Assembly (NCBI GenBank): GCA_023393375.1 | Contig: JAEWLI010000195.1 | Location: forward strand, 1 to 13,958 | Source: Bacteroidota bacterium | GTDB taxonomy: Bacteria; Bacteroidota; Bacteroidia; Cytophagales; Cyclobacteriaceae | DNA length: 13,958 nt | Reading direction: 5' to 3' | Shown: one piece after another, positions 1 to 7,382 of the stretch | Layout of the letters: each line of letters begins with the position of its first letter | Numbering within the stretch: the first letter of the stretch is position 1 | Notes under the pieces: model-generated | Database searches by the model: none | The model's input: only the letters and a program-made list of their open reading frames with translations | Told to the model about the DNA's origin: nothing | Program-made: the position numbers and the translations under genes

Positions 1-2
1 TT

Positions 3-1070
3 TCAATACCGAAACATCCTAACATATTAGTAAATCAATCTGGATTTCTTAATACACTTAGAAGCTTAAAAGAGGGAGAGAAAGCAATAGTATACATTCC
101 TTATGTAAATGATGATGTAAAGGATGACGATATAAAAGATGACGATACTAGTATAAATCGTGCAACTGATATCAACAAAGCCATTTATAGGATGTGCTGT
201 ATTGAACTAATAGAAGATTTCACACAGGACTACTCAAATAACAAATTCAGAATAATCGTTTGTCGTAAAGCAACTGGAGAGTATTTTGCTGGCCTTAAAA
301 GGTTCTTACTCCGATACTACACATATTCAAGAGCAGAAATTGAAATTCAAAAAGCAAAAAACTCTCAAATCAAAGGAGGTAACCATGACGAAATTGAAGA
401 GGAAGTTTATAAATGCTTAGCTTATTTGACTGAATTCGTATACGACAAGATTTCTGAAAAAAGGAAGCGTGCTATCGATGACATGCGAAATTTTTGTCTT
501 GAGGGTCTTAATGAAAATGAAAGCTGGATAGAAGCTAATGAGAAATTAAAGGATTTTCTTTATTATTATTTTAACTCTAAGTTTGCCAAGAATGGTTATA
601 TTGCAGAAAATGGAGAACCTTTTTCTTTACTGGAAGATACTGAAGCTGGAAAAAAATCAGAGCCCTCAATATTATTTAAATATCTTAAAGTAATCAATGA
701 TGATGTTGTAGGGGTAAGTACGCCACTAGATAACGTAAAACATCTTTATGGTGCGGTACGATTAATATCTCGTTCCCTTACGGATAGCAATCCCACTCTT
801 TCCCTACTCGAAGTTTTTTGTTTAGCTTATATGGGCACTAAAGGAAATGAGAATTTAGAAAATCAACTTTCAATACGGTACATAGAAGGCTTGGTTGAAA
901 GTTCAATTAGAACATTATCTCAGCGTGATTTTTGGAAATTTTTAGAGCAGTATAACGATATTTTGAAGAATTATTTAGATACAGAGAAGCTATCTGTGTT
1001 AAAAGGTGAGGTCAGCATTTTAATACATGGAAGTAATTTAAAAAGAATAACCGATAAATATATAAATTAA
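3..1070 (+). CDS. C-terminal part of a large protein, probably a RecQ-like/SF2 helicase (5' end outside window)
   Basis: The reading frame is open from base 3 to the TAA at 1068-1070 (355 codons), so the gene starts upstream of the window; the first ATG at 192 lies in the middle of the coding sequence. No helicase motifs are inside the visible part. The assignment rests on my recollection that the segment around codon 60 (AIYRMCCIELIEDFTQDY) and the following R-Y-Y and K-R-K-R-A-I-D-D-M stretches resemble the C-terminal region of large RecQ-type ATP-dependent helicases of Bacteroidota; this is family memory, not proof. An acidic linker rich in D-D-D and K lies at codons 37-49. The gene ends 2 nt before the coiled-coil gene, which places it in the same operon as pglZ and brxL. 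The product could instead be another large BREX-associated accessory protein. That the frame is coding is nearly certain; the function is not. Confidence 0.5.
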   Translation, partial: SIPKHPNILVNQSGFLNTLRSLKEGEKAIVYIPYVNDDVKDDDIKDDDTSINRATDINKAIYRMCCIELIEDFTQDYSNNKFRIIVCRKATGEYFAGLKRFLLRYYTYSRAEIEIQKAKNSQIKGGNHDEIEEEVYKCLAYLTEFVYDKISEKRKRAIDDMRNFCLEGLNENESWIEANEKLKDFLYYYFNSKFAKNGYIAENGEPFSLLEDTEAGKKSEPSILFKYLKVINDDVVGVSTPLDNVKHLYGAVRLISRSLTDSNPTLSLLEVFCLAYMGTKGNENLENQLSIRYIEGLVESSIRTLSQRDFWKFLEQYNDILKNYLDTEKLSVLKGEVSILIHGSNLKRITDKYIN

Positions 1071-1072
1071 AA

Positions 1073-1828
1073 ATGAAAAATACATCAATAAATCAATCAC
1101 TCATTGAGCTAGAAGAAAATTTAAATAATCTTGAATCAGCTAGATCACAAGTGGAAAAGGTCTCAGAGAAAAGTGAAAAAATGGTTAAAGCTTTTAATAG
1201 TATTCTTAACCAAATTGAACTTCTGCAAAATTTATTTTCTGAGGAAAAAAATAACTTCAGCAAGTCAGTAGTTAAAAACCTTGAGAGCTTCAATTCTAAG
1301 CTAACTAATAAATCAGATGATTTTATTATTAAATCTGAAGAGTTAAATAAATATTTTTCTAATTCTGTTGATGACTCCATAAAGAAACTTAATGCTTTTC
1401 AAAAAAGTGTCGATGATGAGAAAAGAATCTATGAAAAATCTATTGGTGAAAGTCTTGATAAATTTGAAGGAATACTGAATAATAAGGCGAATGAGTTTAT
1501 AGAAAGGAGTTCTAAAATGAACCAATACTTTGCAAATATAATTCATGATGCAAAAAATAAATTAGATGAATTGAAAAGTGAAATAGATGAAGTTATAATT
1601 CGTGTTAATAATACAGATTTTGAACGAAATTATCAAGACCTAAAGGTTCAAATCAACAAGATTAATCAATCAATATTAATCACAAGGCAGGAGAGCGACG
1701 ATTATAGGAAGAACATGTCTATTCAGATTGAGCTGCTAAATAAGAACCAAAAGCAATCAACAATCCAAACTTTTGTTATTTTGATTTTAGGGTTTCTATC
1801 TATTTTATTAACTTTATTTCTTTTATAA
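1073..1828 (+). CDS. Tail-anchored coiled-coil protein in the BREX operon, unknown function
   Basis: This 251-residue protein is almost wholly helical and rich in E, K, N and S, with heptad-like leucine spacing over residues 5-225. A single hydrophobic segment at the extreme C-terminus (about residues 233-251, TFVILILGFLSILLTLFLL) would anchor it in the inner membrane with the bulk in the cytoplasm; there is no signal peptide. Residues 57-109 and 115-167 form an ungapped imperfect tandem repeat with 58-residue period; both copies keep K-S, N-K, F-I, S and N-x-Y-F at the same positions (19 of 53 identical by eye). The gene sits 2 nt after the helicase-like gene and 7 nt before pglZ, so it is co-transcribed with BREX. 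It is not a canonical BREX component and I recognise no family. It is visibly more AT-rich than pglZ and brxL. A scaffold or membrane-tethering role is only a guess. Confidence 0.8.
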   Translation: MKNTSINQSLIELEENLNNLESARSQVEKVSEKSEKMVKAFNSILNQIELLQNLFSEEKNNFSKSVVKNLESFNSKLTNKSDDFIIKSEELNKYFSNSVDDSIKKLNAFQKSVDDEKRIYEKSIGESLDKFEGILNNKANEFIERSSKMNQYFANIIHDAKNKLDELKSEIDEVIIRVNNTDFERNYQDLKVQINKINQSILITRQESDDYRKNMSIQIELLNKNQKQSTIQTFVILILGFLSILLTLFLL

Positions 1829-1835
1829 CAATTTA

Positions 1836-4331
1836 ATGAATAAAATAGAAGAAGTCCTTATCAACCGCTTCCAAAACCATCGTGTTATATTTTGGTATGA
1901 TGAAAAGCAGGAACTGACGGAGCAGTTTCAGGAAATAGCTCTTGATGGGGTGGAAAAAATCCAGATGGAGGGAAACGAATTTGAGGTTAAATTCATCGTG
2001 AACAAGGCCAAGCCAGATACCAAATTTCTTCTATACTTTAAAGGCCCCAAACCCTCCCATGATGAAAACTGGTTATTGGATATGGAGCTTGCCCATTTTG
2101 TATTCCATACCGATCAGGAGGCCATGTTTCTTCAGGAAATCGGCTTAGGTTATCATTTTAAAGAATTGGTATCTGAACATATAGAATTTTTTAGGTCGAA
2201 AGAACGAAGACAAAAATTAAAGGAGCTGCTTGGAGAAGGGGATGAGCATGAAGATATCCGTGGGAAACTTTTGGCCGTTACTTTTAATACCGAATATGTC
2301 AACCTGATCACTTTCATCCACGCCCATGGAACTGCCTTTATGGAAGGCAATAACAGGTTGGATAAGGAATTGGACCGATATAACCTTAAAAAATATTATT
2401 GGGGTAAAATTAAAAACCAGTTCAACTATCAAAGTGAGACACCTTCAATCTATGATTTCCTGTTGGAGGTTTTCAACATCAATTTTGCATTGAGCAAAAA
2501 GCCTGGTGTAAACAAAGAATCACGTTTGCTCCTTGCCCTTTGGAAAGATACGATCCAATATCGGGAAAGTTTCGGGAGCATTTCAGAAAAGATTGCAAAA
2601 GATCTTGAAATTGAAGCTAAATTGAGTAAAGCTAATCCTGAAGAGATTATCCATGATGACTTGTTTAAAATTACTGACCAAAAAATTTTGCACGATCTCG
2701 TTAATCTGGTTTCAGAGGAAATGGTTTCCTATGAAAAACTCATCCAGTGGATAAAAATAAGGGAAAATAAATATTGGTATTCATATACAGAGAATTTTTA
2801 TCGTGCCCTTCAACAGGGAGCATTAATGATTTACCTCATAAGGGAAAATAGCTCCACACTATATACTAATTTCAATGAAGGTATTGCGCATTACACTAGT
2901 AAGCTTTATGAAATTGATATGGCTTATCGCAAGTTCATTTTCTATTATAGACGATCGAATCAGAACAGGATACTATCAACGTTGGTTGAGAAGGTTGAAA
3001 AAGTATATTCAAATGACTGGTTACTAACCTATAATAACAACTGGCAAAGCATCATCAATAAGTTACCTAATTGGCCAACGTCTGAAACCATCAGCCAACA
3101 ATTGTTCTTCATGTGCCATGTAAAGCCATTTATTGAAAAGAAAAACAGGTTGTTTGTTATTATTACGGATGCTTTTCGATATGAATGTGGCGTAGAATTG
3201 TACAGGAGGCTGCAATCGGAAAATAGATATGAATCCTCCATAAGCTATATGGTATCCAGTCTTCCTTCTTATACGCAATTAGGAATGGCTTCACTGCTCC
3301 CCCATAACAAAATTGAATTTCAAGAAGGTTCAGATTGTATAGTCGTGGACGGCATGTCGGCTACTGGAATACAAGGTAGAATGAAGGTTTTATCGGAAAA
3401 TTCAGGAGTAAGAGCCACTGCCATAAAAGCGGAAGATTTCATGAAAATGAATACTACAACCGAAGGCCGGGATTTCGCAAAGAAAAATGATTTAATCTAC
3501 ATTTATCACAACCGCATTGATAAAGCAGGTGATGATAAAGAATCGGAGGATAAAATCTTTGAAGCAGTTGAAGCGGAAATTGATTTTCTGATGGTTCTGA
3601 TGAAGAAGATAGCCAATATGAACGGCACCAATATGATAATCACATCCGATCACGGGTTCATTTACCAGCATCAGCCATTGGAAGAAAGCGATTTCAGTCC
3701 TTCAATTCATAGCGGTGAAATTTGGAAAGACAACAGGCGATTTGTGATAGGCAAAGATCTTTCCCACGATGGTGCCACCATCTTGTTTCAAGCATCAGCC
3801 TTAAATATTCAATCAGAAGTTCAAGTTTTAATTCCAAAATCTATTAATCGCCTACGAGTAAAAGGAGCAGGTTCCAGATTTATTCATGGTGGTGCTTCCA
3901 TGCAAGAAATAGTCATTCCTTTAATTAAAGTAGTAAAGACTCGCCAAGACACCACTTCACAAGTGGATATCGATATAATTAAATCTACAGATAAAATAAC
4001 GACGAATATTCTGGCTGTTTCATTTATTCAGCAAGAGTTGGTTTCGGAACAGGTATTACCAAGAAGTATTAGAGCCGCTATTTATTCCGAAGATGGAGAT
4101 ATATTAAGCGATCAGTTTAAATATAACTTTGACATCGAGGACGGCAGTGAGCGGCACAGGGAAGTAAAGCATCGCTTTCAATTGTTGAGCAAAGCAAGCG
4201 GCAAGTACAAAAACCAGCGTGTAAAATTACTCCTGGAAGAGCCTGTGGAAGGAACCACCAAATGGAAGGAATATAAGCGATACCTATACACCCTTAATAT
4301 TTCATTTACAAACGATTTTGACGATATTTAG
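1836..4331 (+). CDS. pglZ: BREX type 1 alkaline-phosphatase-fold protein PglZ (type A)
   Basis: PglZ is a core protein of BREX phage defence and belongs to the alkaline phosphatase superfamily; its exact substrate in BREX is unsettled. The 831-residue length suits the type A family, and the N-terminus (NRFQNHRVIFWYDEKQEL) is typical of it. The metal-binding and active-site landmarks are present in order: D445 in IITDAFRYE, a likely nucleophile T480 in LPSYTQLGMASLLP, H558 and D562 in IYHNRIDKAGDD, and D605-H606 in TSDHGF. A C-terminal beta-rich region follows. Residues 1-400 are the helical PglZ N-terminal region. The gene follows the coiled-coil gene by 7 nt and precedes brxL by 6 nt, giving the pglZ-brxL order of type 1 (and type 4) loci; the type A features favour type 1. 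No frameshift or missing key residue was seen, so the product looks active. Confidence 0.95.
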   Translation: MNKIEEVLINRFQNHRVIFWYDEKQELTEQFQEIALDGVEKIQMEGNEFEVKFIVNKAKPDTKFLLYFKGPKPSHDENWLLDMELAHFVFHTDQEAMFLQEIGLGYHFKELVSEHIEFFRSKERRQKLKELLGEGDEHEDIRGKLLAVTFNTEYVNLITFIHAHGTAFMEGNNRLDKELDRYNLKKYYWGKIKNQFNYQSETPSIYDFLLEVFNINFALSKKPGVNKESRLLLALWKDTIQYRESFGSISEKIAKDLEIEAKLSKANPEEIIHDDLFKITDQKILHDLVNLVSEEMVSYEKLIQWIKIRENKYWYSYTENFYRALQQGALMIYLIRENSSTLYTNFNEGIAHYTSKLYEIDMAYRKFIFYYRRSNQNRILSTLVEKVEKVYSNDWLLTYNNNWQSIINKLPNWPTSETISQQLFFMCHVKPFIEKKNRLFVIITDAFRYECGVELYRRLQSENRYESSISYMVSSLPSYTQLGMASLLPHNKIEFQEGSDCIVVDGMSATGIQGRMKVLSENSGVRATAIKAEDFMKMNTTTEGRDFAKKNDLIYIYHNRIDKAGDDKESEDKIFEAVEAEIDFLMVLMKKIANMNGTNMIITSDHGFIYQHQPLEESDFSPSIHSGEIWKDNRRFVIGKDLSHDGATILFQASALNIQSEVQVLIPKSINRLRVKGAGSRFIHGGASMQEIVIPLIKVVKTRQDTTSQVDIDIIKSTDKITTNILAVSFIQQELVSEQVLPRSIRAAIYSEDGDILSDQFKYNFDIEDGSERHREVKHRFQLLSKASGKYKNQRVKLLLEEPVEGTTKWKEYKRYLYTLNISFTNDFDDI

Positions 4332-4337
4332 ATCAAT

Positions 4338-6356
4338 ATGAAACAGCTCGATATTCAATTAAATCAGTTTTTTGCTGGAAAGGTCGTGAGAAAAGACCTT
4401 ACTAAACTTGTAAAAGGCAATGCCATTGTTCCCACATATGTGCTTGAATATCTGTTGGGACAGTATTGTGCTACTGATGATGAAGAGACGATCAGTCAGG
4501 GAGTGGAAACAGTAAAGAATATCCTAGCAAAACACTTTGTTCACCGCGATGAGGCGCAAATCATAAAATCAACAGTTCGGGAAAAAGGTTCTCATCGCAT
4601 CATTGATAAAGTTTCGGTAAAACTAAACGATAAAAGAGATCAAGACGAGGCTTTTTTTGCCAATCTAGGATTGAAGCAGATACCGATTTCCGATGCGGTT
4701 ATAAAAGAGCACCAGAAACTTTTATCGGGAGGGGTTTGGTGTATTCTTACTTTAGGTTATCTCACCACCGATGAGAAAGATGCTTCTCCATGGATAATTG
4801 AAAACATCAAACCAATCCAAATTTCCAATGTGGATATAGAAGAATATAAAAGTGCCAGAAAAGCTTTTACCAAAGATGCATGGATTGATGTATTAATGCA
4901 ATCTATAGGATTAAATCCTGAGGAATTCACCCAAAGATCCAAGCTATTGCAGTTGGCAAGGTTGGTTCCGTTTGTTGAAAACAATTACAATTTAATCGAG
5001 CTAGGCCCAAAGGGCACGGGAAAATCTCATATTTATAGCGAAATGTCACCCCATGCCATTTTGATTTCCGGGGGTGAGGTTTCTAAGGCCAAATTATTTG
5101 TGAATAACAGCAATGGAGAAATCGGGTTGGTAGGTTATTGGGACATTGTTGCTTATGATGAATTTGCTGGTAAAACCAAAAGGGTTGACAGAGGCCTTGT
5201 TGATATCATGAAGAACTACATGGCAAACAAGTCGTTCTCCAGGGGCACTGAAGTATATGGAGCTTCTGCTTCCATGGTGTTTGTTGGCAATACAGATCAT
5301 CCGGTTTCCTACATGCTGAAACATTCCGATTTATTTGATGCATTGCCCAGAGACTATTACGATACCGCTTTCTTGGATAGGTTACATGCTTATTTACCTG
5401 GATGGGAAGTACAGAAGCTTCGGAATGAAATGTTTTCGGAGAATTACGGCTTTATTGTGGATTATTTGGCCGAGGTTCTGCGAGTATTGCGTAAAGAAGA
5501 TAGAATGCAGGAATATTCCAAATTCTTTGAATTGTCCGATAGCATCACCACACGTGATAAAACCTCTATTACAAAGACTTTTTCTGGCCTTGCCAAAGTG
5601 ATTTTTCCGCATGGAGAAATGAATGAAGAAGATGCCAAAGAGCTTTTAGATTTTGCCATCGAAAACAGAAAACGGGTTAAACTGCAACTTCAGAAAATGG
5701 ATGAAACATTTGAAGAGGTTGATTTTACCTATAAAATAAAAAGTTCTGGTAAAGAAAATACTGTCGAAACGCTGGAAGTTATTGAATATTTTGGACTCCA
5801 AGAGACAAATATATTAGATATAAATAAACAGGACTTTCAAAATAACATAGACTACAAAACAAGTGAGCCAACATCAATAAAGCTAAACGAGGGACAAAAA
5901 ATCATAAGGGATAATCAGACCGGTATAAGCTATGATTTATTGTTTGGAGCTTACCTTCATAGTGCTAAAAATATTCAAGTAATTGATCCTTACATTCGCC
6001 TTCCTTATCAGCTGCGTAATTTTATGGAATTTGCAAAGCTTATATCTGAAAAAAAAGATCCCGATACGGAAATTAACCTTCATTTAATTACTGCCAATAA
6101 TGAAGAGTATATCGAAAATGCTAAAGAAGCTTTTCAGCAGATGGTATACTCATTGGAATCTGTCGGGGTGATGTTCACCTACGAATTAAGCGAAATTATT
6201 CATGATCGATCCATCCAACTAGATAATGGCTGGAAGATAGTTCTTGGTCGAGGTTTAGATATTTGGCAAAAAACAGGTGGATGGTACGACATCAATGAAT
6301 ATATCCAGGAAAAAAGGTTGTGCAAGGCCTGTGAGGTGACTTATATAAGGGTATGA
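4338..6356 (+). CDS. brxL: BREX AAA+ protein BrxL with a C-terminal MIT_C/PLD-like domain instead of Lon protease
   Basis: BrxL is the AAA+ DNA-binding motor of BREX. The first 470 residues match the family closely: N-terminal FAGKVVRKDLTKLVKG and YVLEYLLGQYCATDDEE, Walker A at G223-S230 (GPKGTGKS), Walker B ending in D274-E275 (DIVAYDE), a sensor-1 asparagine at N318 (VFVGN), and DTAFLDRLHAYLPGWE in the arginine-finger region. The usual C-terminal Lon-like Ser/Lys protease domain is not recognisable. Instead, after a linker (about 480-525), residues 525-672 resemble the C-terminal domain of MITD1 (MIT_C, a phospholipase-D-like fold that binds membranes in eukaryotes): DPYIRLPYQLRNFMEF, HLIT, then I621-H622-D623-R624, N630-G631-W632, G638-R639-G640-L641-D642 and a late R-x-C. 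There is no HKD catalytic motif. The gene is 6 nt after pglZ and ends the plus-strand operon. The family assignment is firm; the role of the tail is unknown. Confidence 0.93.
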   Translation: MKQLDIQLNQFFAGKVVRKDLTKLVKGNAIVPTYVLEYLLGQYCATDDEETISQGVETVKNILAKHFVHRDEAQIIKSTVREKGSHRIIDKVSVKLNDKRDQDEAFFANLGLKQIPISDAVIKEHQKLLSGGVWCILTLGYLTTDEKDASPWIIENIKPIQISNVDIEEYKSARKAFTKDAWIDVLMQSIGLNPEEFTQRSKLLQLARLVPFVENNYNLIELGPKGTGKSHIYSEMSPHAILISGGEVSKAKLFVNNSNGEIGLVGYWDIVAYDEFAGKTKRVDRGLVDIMKNYMANKSFSRGTEVYGASASMVFVGNTDHPVSYMLKHSDLFDALPRDYYDTAFLDRLHAYLPGWEVQKLRNEMFSENYGFIVDYLAEVLRVLRKEDRMQEYSKFFELSDSITTRDKTSITKTFSGLAKVIFPHGEMNEEDAKELLDFAIENRKRVKLQLQKMDETFEEVDFTYKIKSSGKENTVETLEVIEYFGLQETNILDINKQDFQNNIDYKTSEPTSIKLNEGQKIIRDNQTGISYDLLFGAYLHSAKNIQVIDPYIRLPYQLRNFMEFAKLISEKKDPDTEINLHLITANNEEYIENAKEAFQQMVYSLESVGVMFTYELSEIIHDRSIQLDNGWKIVLGRGLDIWQKTGGWYDINEYIQEKRLCKACEVTYIRV

Positions 6357-6382
6357 CGTAACTAATATGATAGCTTATATAA

Positions 6383-6395
6383 ATATATATATATA
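6383..6395. repeat. Short AT dinucleotide run between convergent operons
   Basis: A run of alternating A and T lies in the 48-bp gap between the 3' ends of brxL and the minus-strand operon. It is self-complementary and could pair weakly, but there is no GC-rich stem with a U-tract on either strand, so I do not call a terminator. The gap is otherwise plain AT-rich DNA. Confidence 0.4.
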
Positions 6396-6404
6396 GGACT
6401 ACAA

Positions 6405-7382
6405 TTACATTTCTTCTTTTAATAGAGTATTGTCACAAACTCCACAAAAATATGGTTCTAAAGTATTCAAACGCATGATTTTCTTATATTCCGTACTTAT
6501 TTCCTCTTGGATTTTACAATAAAGTTCAAATCCAGAATCACTCTTATAATCCTTTTTAGGTAAGAACTTCGATTTAAGTGTAACTTGATCATTATATTTA
6601 GCTTTGCCATTCACAAATAATCCTAAAGCCTGTCCGCAAGTAACCCAATAATGATCTGTCAATATATGTCTGTTGTGAATATCTCCCTTTACCAATTGGA
6701 TCTGAACAGCCGAAAACCGTTTAATTAATTGTTTATCAATTTTATTTTTATGCTCTTTTAGCTTTTCAGATTTTACTTCTTTTGAAATAACCACAACAGC
6801 TATACTATTATCGCTACACTTAATTAATTTCTCAATCCACTTAATAATATTTTCTCTTACCTCATTATTGATAAGTATATAGTTATCTGCAAACACTAAG
6901 TTTCTAGTTTCAGGTACTACCTCATCTATAAATTGATCAAAAAACTTAAGCATTTCTTCATATTTTGAAATATATTTTGAGCGATCGATGAATAGAGTCT
7001 GTAAATTTCTCTTGAAATTAATTTTAGTACATATCATAGGATTGTACAGCTGATAGTTCACCTCAGTTACAGTCTCCAATAAAAATAATTCATCACCTGA
7101 AAAAGCAGCTTCCTTCCAATCAACACTAAAATGTATTTCTAATTGACATTCTCCTGTTTTTTTTAATAAGTGCTTATAATAAGGATTTTCTGTGGTTAGG
7201 CTTGTAAATTCTTCTTCTGTGCAATTTACCAATAGGATAACTCTACTTTCCAACAGTTTTACTAGCATTCCTATATGGTCGGAATATTCTCTGTCCTCTA
7301 GCTCAATTTCAACCCTCTTAATGCTTTTTTCAAACAAAAAATTAAGAAATGATATTTCAGCATATATTTTTAGCCTTTTCAT
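6405..7382 (-). CDS. Unrecognised protein with a C-terminal PLD-like (MIT_C-like) segment, partner of the adjacent ATPase
   Basis: This 325-residue protein matches no family I can name. Residues 1-155 form an N-terminal region of mixed strands and helices without a clear motif. Residues 160-257 look like half of a phospholipase-D-like fold: VFADNYILI (a strand ending in D-x-Y-I), helix ENIIKWIEKLI, strand IAVVVIS, then KGDIHNRHILTDHYW with H236, R238 and D243, followed by C-G-Q-A-L-G-L-F. This follows the same order as the MIT_C tail of BrxL (I-H-D-R, D, W, G, L). The canonical HxKx4D motif is absent, so phospholipase or nuclease activity is not implied. A C-x-x-C sits near the end (CGVC, 313-316). 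The start codon shares one base with the ATPase stop codon (TGATG), which implies translational coupling and probably a complex. Its 3' end converges on brxL. The gene is strongly AT-rich. It could be the effector or sensor of the ATPase; this is inference. Confidence 0.75.
   Translation of the reverse strand: MKRLKIYAEISFLNFLFEKSIKRVEIELEDREYSDHIGMLVKLLESRVILLVNCTEEEFTSLTTENPYYKHLLKKTGECQLEIHFSVDWKEAAFSGDELFLLETVTEVNYQLYNPMICTKINFKRNLQTLFIDRSKYISKYEEMLKFFDQFIDEVVPETRNLVFADNYILINNEVRENIIKWIEKLIKCSDNSIAVVVISKEVKSEKLKEHKNKIDKQLIKRFSAVQIQLVKGDIHNRHILTDHYWVTCGQALGLFVNGKAKYNDQVTLKSKFLPKKDYKSDSGFELYCKIQEEISTEYKKIMRLNTLEPYFCGVCDNTLLKEEM

Noticed and set aside
1241..1573. DNA-level tandem repeat or CRISPR-like array in the coiled-coil gene
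   Set aside because: The 174-base period is visible only in the protein; the DNA copies are too diverged and there are just two.
5335..5601. 88-codon plus-strand open frame inside brxL
   Set aside because: It is an out-of-frame shadow of the well-supported brxL gene, without protein-like features.
6357..6404. Bidirectional terminator between the convergent operons
   Set aside because: The only dyad is the AT run; there is no GC-rich stem followed by a T-tract on either strand.
6405..7382. Active phospholipase D or PLD-type nuclease
   Set aside because: The HxKx4D motif is missing; only an I-H-x-R variant is present, so catalysis cannot be claimed.
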